Assembly (NCBI RefSeq): GCF_008360935.1
Contig: NZ_SRXO01000003.1
Coordinates: 186,001-250,000 of the forward strand
Direction: 5' to 3'
From: Siccirubricoccus phaeus
GTDB taxonomy: Bacteria; Pseudomonadota; Alphaproteobacteria; Acetobacterales; Acetobacteraceae
Length of the DNA: 64,000 nucleotides
The position numbers and the translations under genes were made by a program. Every line of letters starts with the position of its first letter. The first letter of the stretch is position 1. Positions 24,767 to 33,840 of this stretch are shown here, in pieces. Below the pieces are notes generated by a model that did no database searches, was not told the DNA's origin, and was given only the letters and a program-made list of their open reading frames with translations.

Positions 24767-25846
24767 TCAGCCCGCCGCCGCCTCGATGGTCGCGATGAAT
24801 CGCGGCGTCATGGCCGCCAGCGAGTATTCCGCCACCGCCCGTGCCCGCCCCGCCTCCCCCATCGCCCGGCGCAGCACGGCATCGCCGGCCAGGCGGTACA
24901 GCGCCTCCGCCCATTCCGCGTTGCCATTCGCCAGCAGCCCGGTCTCGCCCGCCCGCATCACCTCGACATTCGCGCCTACCGGGCTGGCCACCGCCGGCAG
25001 GCCGCAGGCCATGTATTCGATGATCTTGAAGCCACATTTCCCCCGCGTCTGCGGGTCGTCCGGCAGGGGCATGATGCCGATGTCGAAGCCCTGGATGTCG
25101 GCGATCTCGCTTTCCAGCGTCCAGTGGCGGAACTCTGCCTGCACCTCGCCGGTCGGGAAGGGCTCGGCGCCGACGAAGCAATAGTGCAGCCGGGGGTCGC
25201 GCCGCGCCGCCTCCGCCAGGCCGGGCCAGATGGCGCGCAGATAGGCGGTGTTGCGCGGCGTGCCGATCCAGCCCACCACCAGCCTGCCATCCGGCGGGCG
25301 CGGGGCGGGGCGGAAGCTCTCCGTATCCACCACGGTCGGGATCAGCACCACCCGCTCCGCCGGCGCATGCCGCCGGGCATAGGCGGCCAGGTAGTCGCTG
25401 CCCACGACGGTGCGGTTGGCGCGGGCGATCAGCCGCGCCGGCCGCTCGAAATCCCGCAGCCGGTCGATCGGGTTGTCGATGTTGAAGGAGCGTTCCCAGA
25501 TCGCATCGTCGAAATCGAAGGCAAGCCGGCCGCTCAGCGCCGCCATGGCGCGCTCGAAGATCTCCGGCCCCACCGGGAAAGCCTCCCGCAGCACATAGAC
25601 GAGGTCAGCACGGCTGGCCCGCACCAGATCCCCCAGCCGTCCCAGCGCGCCGAGCGCGGTGATGCCGAGCTTCGGCGCGAGGCCGGGGCGGTAGGCGAGG
25701 GGGGCGAAGCGGGAAGAGAGGAAAGGCCGCAACTCCGCCCTGATCCCCGCCTGGGCCAGCGCCGGCAGGTACTGGTGGATGCGGAAGCGCGTCGAAGGCC
25801 CCTCGACCGGATGCGCGGCAATGAAGAGGACGGAGAGGCGCGGCAT
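24767..25846 (-). CDS. Glycosyltransferase, GT4-like
   Basis: This 359-residue cytosolic enzyme has two Rossmann halves. The C-terminal half contains VVGWIGTPRN and a GFDIGIMPLPDDP...KCGFKIIEYMACGLPAVAS stretch, typical of retaining GT-B enzymes that bind a nucleotide sugar through a conserved glutamate. It probably adds a sugar to a surface-glycan precursor. It lies just downstream of a flippase on the same strand, with a short AT-rich leader (25890-25915) in between. Start ATG 25846 gives MPRLSVLFIAAHP, a normal GT4 opening; the extension to 26116 overlaps the flippase gene. Confidence 0.88.
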   Translation of the reverse strand: MPRLSVLFIAAHPVEGPSTRFRIHQYLPALAQAGIRAELRPFLSSRFAPLAYRPGLAPKLGITALGALGRLGDLVRASRADLVYVLREAFPVGPEIFERAMAALSGRLAFDFDDAIWERSFNIDNPIDRLRDFERPARLIARANRTVVGSDYLAAYARRHAPAERVVLIPTVVDTESFRPAPRPPDGRLVVGWIGTPRNTAYLRAIWPGLAEAARRDPRLHYCFVGAEPFPTGEVQAEFRHWTLESEIADIQGFDIGIMPLPDDPQTRGKCGFKIIEYMACGLPAVASPVGANVEVMRAGETGLLANGNAEWAEALYRLAGDAVLRRAMGEAGRARAVAEYSLAAMTPRFIATIEAAAG

Positions 25847-25988
25847 CGTGACCTTTGCGAAGGGGTAGGGCTGGGGTCGGTCCGGCAGATCGTTTATGTA
25901 TGGAAGTGAAATGATTGGCGCACCAACGCAACCCGCATCGGCCCTGGCGCCGGTTCTCGCCGCATGAACCTTGGGGCCGCCTTTCGCT

Positions 25989-27449
25989 TCACCTCCGCTC
26001 CGATATGGCCTCGGGCGGCAGCAGCCGGAAGCGAATGGTCGCGAGCCCGGCCGCCCAGGCCAGGGCGGCAACGGCCACCGCCATCCCCGAATGCCGGAGG
26101 AGCAGCGCCGTCGCAAGCCCGAGGCCGATGGCTGCCGCCTGCACCGCCAGGACGCGCAGCACGGGGGCCAGCGCGCCCCAGCCCGGCAGCAGCAGGCGCC
26201 GCACCAGCCAGAGGCCGAGCCCGGCGCCGAGCGCCTGGCTGCCCGCCAGGGCCAGCGCCGCGCCCCCCGCCCCGAGACGCGGAATGAGCCATAAATTCAG
26301 CCCGATCTGCGCCGCCACCACCCCCCCCTGGAGGAGCAGCACCAGCCCCTGCCGGTCCGTCAGCACCAGCGCGCCATTGGCCAGGAGCTGAAGCGCGACC
26401 ACCGGCAGCGCCATGGCCAGCAGTGCCAGCGATCCCACCGCCATCCCATAGCCCGCCGGATAGAGCAGGTGGATGAGCAGGCCGGAGACCGGCAGGGCGA
26501 GCGCTGCCGCCGGCAGCAGCAGCGCGGCGGGCAGGCTCATCTGCCAGCCGAACCAGCGGGCGAAGCCGGGGCGGTCCGCCTGGATCAGCCGCGCCAGGGT
26601 CGGGTTGAGCGCGATCTGCACGGCATGGACCAGGAAGAGCGCGGCCTCGAACAGCTTGAAGCCGGCGGTGAAGAGGGCGACTTCCGCCTCGCCTGCCAGA
26701 AGGCCGAGCAGCAGCATCTCCATCCGCCCCAGCGCCGCCGCGGCCAGCGCGACGCCGAGATAGGGCAGGGAGTCCCGCAGCACCCGCCAGGCGAAGCCCG
26801 GCGCCCATTGCCAGCGGAGCGGGCCGGCGAGGCGCCCGACCCAGCGCCAGAGCAAGGCGAGGTTCAGCAGCCCCGCCAGCACGAAGCCGGCGGCGATGGC
26901 CGGCAGCGCGCCGCCGCTGAGCCAGGCGGCGAGCAGGCCGCACAGCGTCTGCAGCGCCGCCGTGGCCAGGGCACCGCGGGCGAGCGCTCGGATGGCGTGC
27001 AGCCCCTGGCCTGCATTCTCCAGCAGCAGCCAGAGATTGGCCGCCGGCAGGGCCAGGCCGATGACGGCGATGACCAGCACCACCTCCGCCCCATAGCCCG
27101 CCGCCCAGGCCAGCAGCGGCAGCAGCGGCGCGGCGAGCAGGCCGAGGCCGAGCTTCAGCGGCAGCAGGCGGCCGATCCAGGCGGCGGCGCTGGCGGGGTT
27201 GCGCGCCACCTCCTTCACCACGCTGCGGGAGAGGCCGGCATCCTGCAGCAGCCCGGCCAGCACCAGGGCGGAAAGGGCGAGGTTCCAGGTGCCGAAAGCC
27301 TCGATCGGCAGCAGATGGGCGAGGGCCAGGGTGAAACCCATGCCGATGGCCCGGGCGAGGATCTGGCTGGCAGCCAGTATCGCCGCGCCGCGCGCCACGC
27401 GGCGGGCAGCCAGGTGCAGGGGCTCCGCGGCGTGGTCGGGCGGGGACAT
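25989..27449 (-). CDS. Polysaccharide biosynthesis flippase (Wzx/MATE-like)
   Basis: A 486-residue integral membrane protein with about 12-14 hydrophobic helices spread over its length and short charged loops. This is the pattern of Wzx-type oligosaccharide flippases (MOP superfamily). It would move lipid-linked glycan units across the inner membrane. Flanked by glycosyltransferases on both sides, it fits a small surface-glycan locus. No polymerase or initiating transferase is present in the window. Confidence 0.87.
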   Translation of the reverse strand: MSPPDHAAEPLHLAARRVARGAAILAASQILARAIGMGFTLALAHLLPIEAFGTWNLALSALVLAGLLQDAGLSRSVVKEVARNPASAAAWIGRLLPLKLGLGLLAAPLLPLLAWAAGYGAEVVLVIAVIGLALPAANLWLLLENAGQGLHAIRALARGALATAALQTLCGLLAAWLSGGALPAIAAGFVLAGLLNLALLWRWVGRLAGPLRWQWAPGFAWRVLRDSLPYLGVALAAAALGRMEMLLLGLLAGEAEVALFTAGFKLFEAALFLVHAVQIALNPTLARLIQADRPGFARWFGWQMSLPAALLLPAAALALPVSGLLIHLLYPAGYGMAVGSLALLAMALPVVALQLLANGALVLTDRQGLVLLLQGGVVAAQIGLNLWLIPRLGAGGAALALAGSQALGAGLGLWLVRRLLLPGWGALAPVLRVLAVQAAAIGLGLATALLLRHSGMAVAVAALAWAAGLATIRFRLLPPEAISERR

Positions 27450-27489
27450 GAGGCGGGGATGAAGCGCGGCGGAGGGCGGAGGGCAAGGG

Positions 27490-27561
27490 CGGGGGCTTCG
27501 CCCCCGGACCCCTTACCAGGGGCGCAGCCCCTGGACCCCGCCCTGAGTCTGCAGCTTCGAC
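27490..27561. repeat. Intergenic repeat, family A (copy A5, partial)
   Basis: Contains GGGGGCTTCGCCCCC and CCAGGGGCGCAGCCCCTGG hairpins followed by CCCGCCCTGAGTCTGCAG, matching A4. It lies between the divergent flippase and glycosyltransferase 2 genes and next to D2. Confidence 0.65.
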
Positions 27562-27565
27562 CTGC

Positions 27566-27612
27566 CGCCTCCCTCCCCCGCTCCGCGGGGGAGGGCCGGG
27601 GTGGGGTGCGGC
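27566..27612. repeat. CTCCCCCGC palindromic repeat, family D (copy D2)
   Basis: CCTCCCTCCCCCGCTCCGCG followed by GGGGAGGGCCGGGGTGGGG; same unit as D1 with a TCC loop. Confidence 0.65.
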
Positions 27613-27716
27613 CCCTCAAAGCCGACTACCGGCACCGCCCGCGACGCGCCTCCAAGCCGGGTCTCGGGCGGCCCTAAACCCTGGCGCCGCCGCCCCCCAG
27701 CCGCTAGGACCGCCCG

Positions 27717-28766
27717 ATGATGGAGAGGCCCCCTGCCGCCGTGCCCCGGGTGACGGTGGTCATCCCCAATTGGAACGGCGCGCATCTGCTGCCGACCTGC
27801 CTGGAGAGCCTGCGCTGCCAGGCCTTCCGCGACTTCGAGGTGGTGGTGGTGGAGAACGGCTCCAGCGATGGCAGCGCCGCCCTGCTGGCGCGCGACTATC
27901 CGGAAGTGCGGGTGGTCGCCCTGCCGCGCAACCTCGGCTTCGCCGGCGGGGTGAATGCCGGCATCGCCGCCGCCCGCGGCGCCTGGGTGGCGCTGCTGAA
28001 CAACGACACGGAAGCCGCGCCCGATTGGCTGGCGGCGGCGATGGCGGAGCTGGACCGCCGCCCGGAGGTCAGCTTCGCCGCCTCCAAGCTGCTGGATTTC
28101 CATGACCGCCGCGTCATCGACTGCGTGGCGGATGGCTTCACCTTCTATGGCGTGCCCTGCAAGATCGGCGAGGGGGAGCGCGACGCCGGCCAGTATGAGG
28201 CGCCCTTTCCCATCCTCTCCGCCTGCGCCGCCGCCAGCTTCTACCGCCGCGACCTCTTCGCCGAGATCGGTGCGTTCGACGAAGATTTCTTCGCCTATGT
28301 GGAGGATGTGGATTTCGCGCTGCGGGCGGTGCTGGCGGGGCATCAGGGCCTCGCCATTCCGGCGGCGCGGGTCTTTCATCTCGGCACGGCGTCCACCGGC
28401 GGGGTGCCCACCGGCTTCACGCTGCGGCTTTCGGCGCGGAATTGCTGCTGGGCCTTCTTCAAGGCGATGCCGCTGGCCCTGCTGCCGCTGGCGTTCCCGC
28501 TGGCGGTGGCAGGGCAGGCCGGGCTGGTGCTGCAAGGGCTGAGCGGGCGGCGGCCGTGGCTGCGGCGGAATCTCGGCGCCTATTTCGCCGGGGCGGCGGA
28601 GGGCTTCGCCGGCCTGCCCGCCATCTGGCACAAGCGCCGGGCCATCCGCCGGCAGGTCGGCGCCTGGCAATTCCTGCTGCTGCTGCTGCGGACGGAACGG
28701 CAATGGCGGCTGGCGCGGCAGCGGGCGCGGGCGGTGGCGATGGCGCCCCGCCCGGCCTCCGCCTGA
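27717..28766 (+). CDS. Glycosyltransferase family 2
   Basis: This 349-residue enzyme opens VTVVIPNWNGAHLLPTCLES, the GT2 nucleotide-binding strand, and has NNDTE as its DxD-equivalent and EDFFAYVEDVDFALRA as the ED-type acceptor region. A hydrophobic stretch near 245-275 (ALLPLAFPLAVAGQAGLVL) suggests membrane association. The family adds rhamnose or other sugars to surface glycans. The start may be ATG 27717 or 27720. Divergent from the flippase, separated by repeats A5 and D2. Confidence 0.9.
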   Translation: MMERPPAAVPRVTVVIPNWNGAHLLPTCLESLRCQAFRDFEVVVVENGSSDGSAALLARDYPEVRVVALPRNLGFAGGVNAGIAAARGAWVALLNNDTEAAPDWLAAAMAELDRRPEVSFAASKLLDFHDRRVIDCVADGFTFYGVPCKIGEGERDAGQYEAPFPILSACAAASFYRRDLFAEIGAFDEDFFAYVEDVDFALRAVLAGHQGLAIPAARVFHLGTASTGGVPTGFTLRLSARNCCWAFFKAMPLALLPLAFPLAVAGQAGLVLQGLSGRRPWLRRNLGAYFAGAAEGFAGLPAIWHKRRAIRRQVGAWQFLLLLLRTERQWRLARQRARAVAMAPRPASA

Positions 28767-28860
28767 CCGGTACGGGTCACTCTGCCTTTGCGCTAGGCAG
28801 GCTGGCGCGGCTCCCTGAGGCTTGGCGCCGCGCCACCGAGGCTCAGCCCGCACTGCTTCC

Positions 28861-28876
28861 TGGCATGACGATTGCT
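28861..28876 (+). promoter_or_regulatory. Sigma-54 (RpoN) promoter for the rutA-like operon
   Basis: TGGCATG-ACGA-TTGCT matches the -24/-12 consensus, with GG (28862-28863) and GC (28874-28875) separated by exactly 10 bases. It lies 33 bp before the ATG at 28909. A perfect palindrome TGGCGC-C-GCGCCA (28823-28835) upstream could be an activator site. In E. coli the rut operon is nitrogen-controlled through NtrC, so the placement makes biological sense. Confidence 0.72.
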
Positions 28877-28908
28877 CAAACGGCGCCTGAGGACTCAGGA
28901 GCAGGGCT

Positions 28909-29988
28909 ATGGATGTCGGCGTTTTCATTCCCATCAACAATAATGGCTGGCTGACCTCCACCACCTCCCCGCAATACCTGCCGAGCTTCGATCTCAACCG
29001 CCGCATCGTGCAGGCGGCGGAAGGCTTCGGCCTCGACTTCGCGCTGTCGATGATCAAGCTGCACGGCTTCGGCGGGCCGAGCCGCTTCTGGGACTACGGC
29101 CTGGAAAGCTTCACGCTGATGGCCGGCCTCGCTTCGGTGACGCAGCGGATCAAGCTCTTCGCCTCCATCGCCGTGCTCACCATGCCGCCGCCGATCGCCG
29201 CGCGCATGGCGGTGACGATCGACAGCATCGCGCCGGGCCGCTTCGGGGTGAACATCGTCTCCGGCTGGCAGGAGGCGGAGTACAGCCAGATGGGCATCTG
29301 GCCGGGCACCGAGCACTTCAACAACCGCTACCAGTACTGCGCCGAATATGTCGACGTCATGCGCGAGCTCTGGGCGCATGGGGAAAGCAATTTCCGCGGC
29401 CGCTTCTTCCAGATGGAGGATTGCCAGCTGCTGCCCATGCCCTCCGCCCGCATCCCCATCATCTGCGCGGCGCAGTCGGACAAGGGCACGCAATTCGCCG
29501 CCGAATATGGCGATTTCAATTTCTGCGTCGGCTTCGGGGTGAACCAGCCGCAGCGCGTCGCGCCCTCGATCGCCCGGCTGGTGGCGGCGACGGAAAAGAC
29601 CGGCCGCGACGTCGGCGCGCTGGTGATGCAGATGATCGTCGCCGACGAGACCGACGAGGCGGCGCAGGCCAAGTGGCAGCACTATTGCGACGGCTTCGAC
29701 GAGGAGGCGATGGCCTGGCGCAACAGCCAGGCCGGCGCCGACAAGACCACCGATCCCTACGCCACCGCCAACCGCCAGAAGCTGCAGGGCGACCGCTACC
29801 CGACCAACCAGGGCGTCTTCGTCGGCAGCTACGCCACCGTGGCGAAGCTGCTGGACGAGTTGTCCGAAATCCCCGGGCTGCGCGGTGTCATGCTGACCTT
29901 CGACGATTTCGTCATCGGCATGGAGCAATTCGGCACCCGCATCCAGCCCCTGATGAAGAGCCGCCGCCACGTCATGGCAGCGGCCTGA
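28909..29988 (+). CDS. rutA: Pyrimidine monooxygenase RutA-like flavoenzyme
   Basis: This 359-residue LLM-class flavoprotein strongly resembles E. coli RutA: NNGWL near the start, FALSMIKLHGFGG, ESFTLMAGLASVT, GRFGVNIVSGWQ, EYSQMGIWPG and LLTFDD-like endings. RutA opens the uracil ring using FMNH2 and oxygen. RBS AGGAG is 7 nt upstream. The rutB-G genes are absent. Instead four ABC-transporter genes follow in the same direction, so the substrate may be a pyrimidine or another nitrogen heterocycle imported by them. A sigma-54 promoter precedes it. Confidence 0.85.
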   Translation: MDVGVFIPINNNGWLTSTTSPQYLPSFDLNRRIVQAAEGFGLDFALSMIKLHGFGGPSRFWDYGLESFTLMAGLASVTQRIKLFASIAVLTMPPPIAARMAVTIDSIAPGRFGVNIVSGWQEAEYSQMGIWPGTEHFNNRYQYCAEYVDVMRELWAHGESNFRGRFFQMEDCQLLPMPSARIPIICAAQSDKGTQFAAEYGDFNFCVGFGVNQPQRVAPSIARLVAATEKTGRDVGALVMQMIVADETDEAAQAKWQHYCDGFDEEAMAWRNSQAGADKTTDPYATANRQKLQGDRYPTNQGVFVGSYATVAKLLDELSEIPGLRGVMLTFDDFVIGMEQFGTRIQPLMKSRRHVMAAA

Positions 29989-30000
29989 GGAGAGTGACCA

Positions 30001-31017
30001 TGCAGACCACCCGCCGCGCCACGCTCGGCGCGTCCCTGGGCGCGATTGGGACCCTTGCCCTGCCGGCGCCGGGCCGTGCCGCCACGCCGGAGACGAAGAG
30101 CTTCGAGATCATCGGCGTGCGCGATCCGCAGCTCGGCGCACAGCTCGCCGTCGCCGACCAGCTCGGCCTGTTCAAGGCGGAGGGCATCGAGCCCGCCATC
30201 CGCTGGACGCAATCGGCCGCCGATACGCTGACCATCATGGGCGGCGGCTCGGCCCCCATCGGCGTCGGCGGCAGCTTCACCCAGGTGGTGTTCGGCGGCC
30301 AGAAGCTGCCGATCAGGAGCATCACTATGCTCGCCGACATCGCCGAGACCCAGGGCTTCGTCCTCAGCCCGGGCGTGAAGTTGGCGAGCCCGAAGGAGCT
30401 GGAGGGCAAGCGCCTCGCCTTCACCCAGGGCAACAGCCAGGTGGTGCTGCTGGCCAAGCTCGCCGACATGTTCGGCTTCGACCAGTCACCAGTCGGAAGG
30501 CGTGGTCGCGGCCTCCAAGGGCGACGTCCACGGCCTGCTCGGCTGGCAGCCCAACCTGTTCCGCCTCGTCTCCATGGGTGGCAGCATGTACTGCACCGGC
30601 GGCACGCTCTACGTCACCGGCCAGCCGCAGGTGATGCCGGAGGACAACAAGCCGCTCTACAACCACTCCACGCTGATGGCGACGCAGGAGTGGATCGACA
30701 CGAAGCCGAACACCCTGGCAGCGCTGGTGCGCGCCCTGGTGAAGGCGACGGAGGTCATCAACAACGACCGGCCGCGGGCGATGGCGGCACTGCAGCGGGT
30801 GTTGCGCGTGGATGCGGATGCGCTGGCGGTGATGGTCAACGCCAACAAATACGCCATCGGCATCTCCCCGGCGCTGATCGCCAGCCACCGCTTCCAGAGC
30901 GAATGGGCGATGAACATCAAGCGCATCCCGGAGCCGCCGAAGCCGGAGGATTGCTTCACCACGAAGATCGTGGAGCTGATCGATCCGACGCTCGCCACCT
31001 GGAAGCCGGCGGCCTGA
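30001..31017 (+). pseudogene. ABC transporter substrate-binding protein, frameshifted
   Basis: The 5' part reads well from ATG 30001 (signal with twin-arginine-like MQTTRRATLG, then EIIGVRDPQLGAQLAVADQLG) to about 30485. The 3' part is in another frame from about 30493 (SEGVVAASKGDVHGLL) to the stop at 31017. The intact paralogue next door has 11 residues between the matching anchors (FD and SEG). Here only 10 bases remain, so about 23 bp are missing, at a CCAGTCaCCAGTC direct repeat. The product would have been an NMT1/SsuA-like periplasmic binding protein. A sequencing or assembly error at the repeat is the alternative. Confidence 0.8.
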
Positions 31018-31051
31018 GGGCCGCACGCCGCCTTTACCGGAGCTCCGCCGC

Positions 31052-32071
31052 ATGATCTCCCGCCGCCTCCTCCTCGCCGCCCCCGCCCTCATCATCCCGC
31101 CGACGCTGGCCCATGCGGCGCCGGAGGAGAAGGAGTTCGAATTTCTCGGCGTGCGCGATCCGCAGCTCGGCATGCAGCTCGCCGTCGCCGAGCATTTCGG
31201 GCTGTTCCGAGAGGAGGGGATCAACCTCACCTTCCGCTGGCAGCCCTCCGGCGGCGACGTGCTGACGGTGATGGGCAGCGGCTTTCCCATCGGCGTCGGC
31301 AGCCAGCTCGGCCAGATCGCGCTGGCGGGGCAGAACATGCCGGTGAAGATCCTGACCGGCCTCGCCGACATCTCCGACACCCAGGGCATCGTGCTGGGGC
31401 CGAATTGCAGGATCGGCAACCTCAAGGAGCTCGAAGGCAAGCGCGTCGCCTTCACCCAGGGCAACAACAGCCCGCTGATGTTCGTGAAGCTGGCGCAGCG
31501 CTTCGGCTTCGACCACACCAAGCTGCAGATGGTGCCGATGGCGCCGAGCGAAGGCGTCATCGCTGCCTCCAAGGGCGATGTGGACATCCTGCTCGCCTGG
31601 CAGCCCTTCCTTTATCGCCTGACGACGATGGGCGGCACGCTCTTCGCGACCGGCGGGGCGCATTACTTCACCGGCCAGAAGGTGGTGCTGCCGGAGACGG
31701 AGAAGCTGCTCTATTCCCACTCCGTCATCCTGGCCAATCAGAGCTGGATCGACGGCAAGCCGAACACGTTGCAGGCGCTGCTGCGCGCCCTGATCAAGGC
31801 GGATGCGCGCTTCAAGGCGGACCGCGCCGCCTGCATGCCGGCGCTGCAGCGGGTGCTGCGCATCGACCCGGAGCCGTTGAAGGTGATGACGGAGGCCAAT
31901 CGCTACGGCGTGCTGATCGACCGGCCGCTGGTGAACAGCTACCGCTTCACCAATGACTGGGCCGTGGGCATCAAGCGCATCCCCGTCTCGCAGACGCCGG
32001 AGAGCGGCATCACCCCGGTGGTGCTGGAGAAGGTCGCCCCCGACAACGTCACCTGGCGGGCCGGGGCATGA
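31052..32071 (+). CDS. ABC transporter substrate-binding protein (NMT1/SsuA-like), intact paralogue
   Basis: This 339-residue periplasmic protein has an N-terminal export signal (MISRRLLLAAPALIIPPTLAHA). The mature part is a two-lobed NMT1/SsuA-type fold with GVRDPQLGMQLAVAE and SEGVIAASKGDVDILLAWQP. Such proteins bind thiamine precursors, sulfonates, taurine or other small organic N/S compounds. It is clearly homologous over its whole length to the broken gene upstream, so it arose by local duplication. The permease start overlaps its stop by 4 bases. Confidence 0.92.
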   Translation: MISRRLLLAAPALIIPPTLAHAAPEEKEFEFLGVRDPQLGMQLAVAEHFGLFREEGINLTFRWQPSGGDVLTVMGSGFPIGVGSQLGQIALAGQNMPVKILTGLADISDTQGIVLGPNCRIGNLKELEGKRVAFTQGNNSPLMFVKLAQRFGFDHTKLQMVPMAPSEGVIAASKGDVDILLAWQPFLYRLTTMGGTLFATGGAHYFTGQKVVLPETEKLLYSHSVILANQSWIDGKPNTLQALLRALIKADARFKADRAACMPALQRVLRIDPEPLKVMTEANRYGVLIDRPLVNSYRFTNDWAVGIKRIPVSQTPESGITPVVLEKVAPDNVTWRAGA

Positions 32072-32862
32072 GCGCGGAATGGCGCAAGCGGCTGAGCACG
32101 GGCGGGATGCGCTGCGTCGCCATCCTGCTCTTCCTCGCCATCTGGTTCGTCGTCTCCATGGGCAACGCCCATTGGTGGAAGTTCTTCAACCCGGTCCTGC
32201 TGCCGACGCCGATCGAGGTGGTGAAGGCCGGCATCGCCGCCTGGCAGAGCGGGGAGCTGCAGGACAACATCCTGGCCAGCATGGCGCGGGTGCTCCAGGG
32301 CTTTGCGATCGCCGCCATCGCCGGGGTCGTGGTCGGCCTGGCCGTCGGCACCTGGCGGCCGCTGGAGCGGCTGGTGGAGCCGATGATCGAGCTGCTGCGG
32401 CCGATCCCGCCGCTCGCCTTCCTGCCGATGATGGTGCTGTGGTTCGGCATCGGCGAGATGTCGAAGATCGCCTTCATCGCCTACGCCGCCTTCTTCCCGG
32501 TCTTCACCACCACGGTGGAGGGCATCAAATACGTGGATCCGGTGCTGCTGCGCGCCGCCTCCTCGCTCGGCGCCAGCCGGGCGGACCTGTTCCGCCATGT
32601 GGTGCTGCCGGCGGCGACGCCCTCCATCATCACCGGGCTCCGCCTCGGCTTCGGCCTGTCCTTCTTCGTCATCGTGGCGGCGGAGTTCATCGCGGCCGAT
32701 AGCGGCCTGGGCTACATGATCAATGATGCGCGCACCTTCTTCATGGTGTCGCAGATGCTGCTCGGCGCCGTGGTTATCGGGCTGATCGGCTTCGGGGTGA
32801 ACATCCTGCTGCGCAGCGTGGAAGGCTGGCTGCTGCGCTGGCGCGTGGCGACAAGGGGATAG
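32068..32862 (+). CDS. ABC transporter permease (SsuC/TauC-like)
   Basis: A 264-residue inner-membrane permease with about six transmembrane helices. The cytosolic coupling loop near residues 165-185 reads AASSLGASRADLFRHVVLPAA, the EAA motif of binding-protein-dependent transport. It overlaps the binding-protein gene upstream and lies 4 bases before the ATPase. It forms the channel of the importer encoded with 30001-33670. Confidence 0.93.
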   Translation: MSAEWRKRLSTGGMRCVAILLFLAIWFVVSMGNAHWWKFFNPVLLPTPIEVVKAGIAAWQSGELQDNILASMARVLQGFAIAAIAGVVVGLAVGTWRPLERLVEPMIELLRPIPPLAFLPMMVLWFGIGEMSKIAFIAYAAFFPVFTTTVEGIKYVDPVLLRAASSLGASRADLFRHVVLPAATPSIITGLRLGFGLSFFVIVAAEFIAADSGLGYMINDARTFFMVSQMLLGAVVIGLIGFGVNILLRSVEGWLLRWRVATRG

Positions 32863-32866
32863 GGCC

Positions 32867-33670
32867 ATGGACGCGATGCTTGCGGAGGCGCCTGCCGCCG
32901 CCACCGACAGCCGCCGGGTGAAGATCAGCATCCGCGGGGCGGAGAAGCGCTTCGGCGACATGGTGGCGCTGAAGGGCGTGGACCTCGATCTCTACGAGAA
33001 CAGCTTTACGTGTTTGCTCGGCCCCTCGGGCTGCGGCAAGTCCACCCTGCTGAACATGATTGCCGGTTTCACCCAGCCTTCCGCCGGCCAGGTGCTGGTG
33101 GATGGCAGGGCGGTGCAGGGGCCCTCCGCCGACCGTGGCGTGGTGTTCCAGGAATACGCGCTCTTCCCCTGGCGCACCGCGATCGACAACGTCGCCTTCG
33201 GCCCGATGCTGAAGGGCATGCCGAAGGCGAAGCAGCGGGAGATCGCCAAGCGCTACCTGGCGATGGTCGGGCTGGCGGGGCATGAGAGCAAGTACCCGGG
33301 CAACCTTTCCGGCGGCATGAAGCAGCGCGTGGCCATCGCCCGGGCACTGGCCAATGATCCGTCCGTGCTGCTGATGGACGAGCCCTTCGGCGCCCTCGAT
33401 GCCCAGACGCGCGAGACTCTGCAGGAGGAGATGCTCCGCATCTGGGAGCATGAGCGGAAGACGGTGGTCTTCGTCACCCATTCGATCAGCGAGGCGATCT
33501 TCCTCGCCGACCGCATCGTGGTGATGGCGACCAGGCCCGGCGCCGTGAAGCAGATCTTCGACCTCGACCTGCCGCGGCCGCGCGAACGCTCCGATGCCGA
33601 CTTCGTCAGGTTGGAGAAGGAGATCAAGCTGCTGGTGCGGGCGGAGGTGCAGAAGCTGGGCGTCATCTAG
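32867..33670 (+). CDS. ABC transporter ATP-binding protein (SsuB/TauB-like)
   Basis: This 267-residue ATPase has Walker A LGPSGCGKST (51-60), Q-loop Q95, signature LSGG (147-150) and Walker B VLLMDEPFGALD (167-178). It powers the importer formed with the permease and binding protein upstream. The family C hairpin begins 2 nt after its stop, probably ending the rutA operon transcript. Confidence 0.94.
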   Translation: MDAMLAEAPAAATDSRRVKISIRGAEKRFGDMVALKGVDLDLYENSFTCLLGPSGCGKSTLLNMIAGFTQPSAGQVLVDGRAVQGPSADRGVVFQEYALFPWRTAIDNVAFGPMLKGMPKAKQREIAKRYLAMVGLAGHESKYPGNLSGGMKQRVAIARALANDPSVLLMDEPFGALDAQTRETLQEEMLRIWEHERKTVVFVTHSISEAIFLADRIVVMATRPGAVKQIFDLDLPRPRERSDADFVRLEKEIKLLVRAEVQKLGVI

Positions 33671-33840
33671 CTCCCCACGACGTCGCTTCGCGCCGTCGCG
33701 GGGGCCCCGGCTTTCGCCCCTGGCGGGCGCTACGCGCCGCCATGGGGCCCGTAGACGGTACAGACGGCGGCGGGTCGCACAGGCCGCCGCGGCAAAGCCG
33801 CGCCGGCGCAACAGGCGGCGCAGGTAGCGGTGACCGTCGG
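33671..33840. repeat. Post-stop hairpin repeat, family C (copy C2)
   Basis: Hairpin CCCC-a-CGACG...CGTCG-c-GGGG starts 2 nt after the ATPase stop. A longer GC-rich tail with GCCGCGGCAAAGCCGC-type stems follows, matching C3's AAGCCGCGGAAGG tail in layout. Confidence 0.7.
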
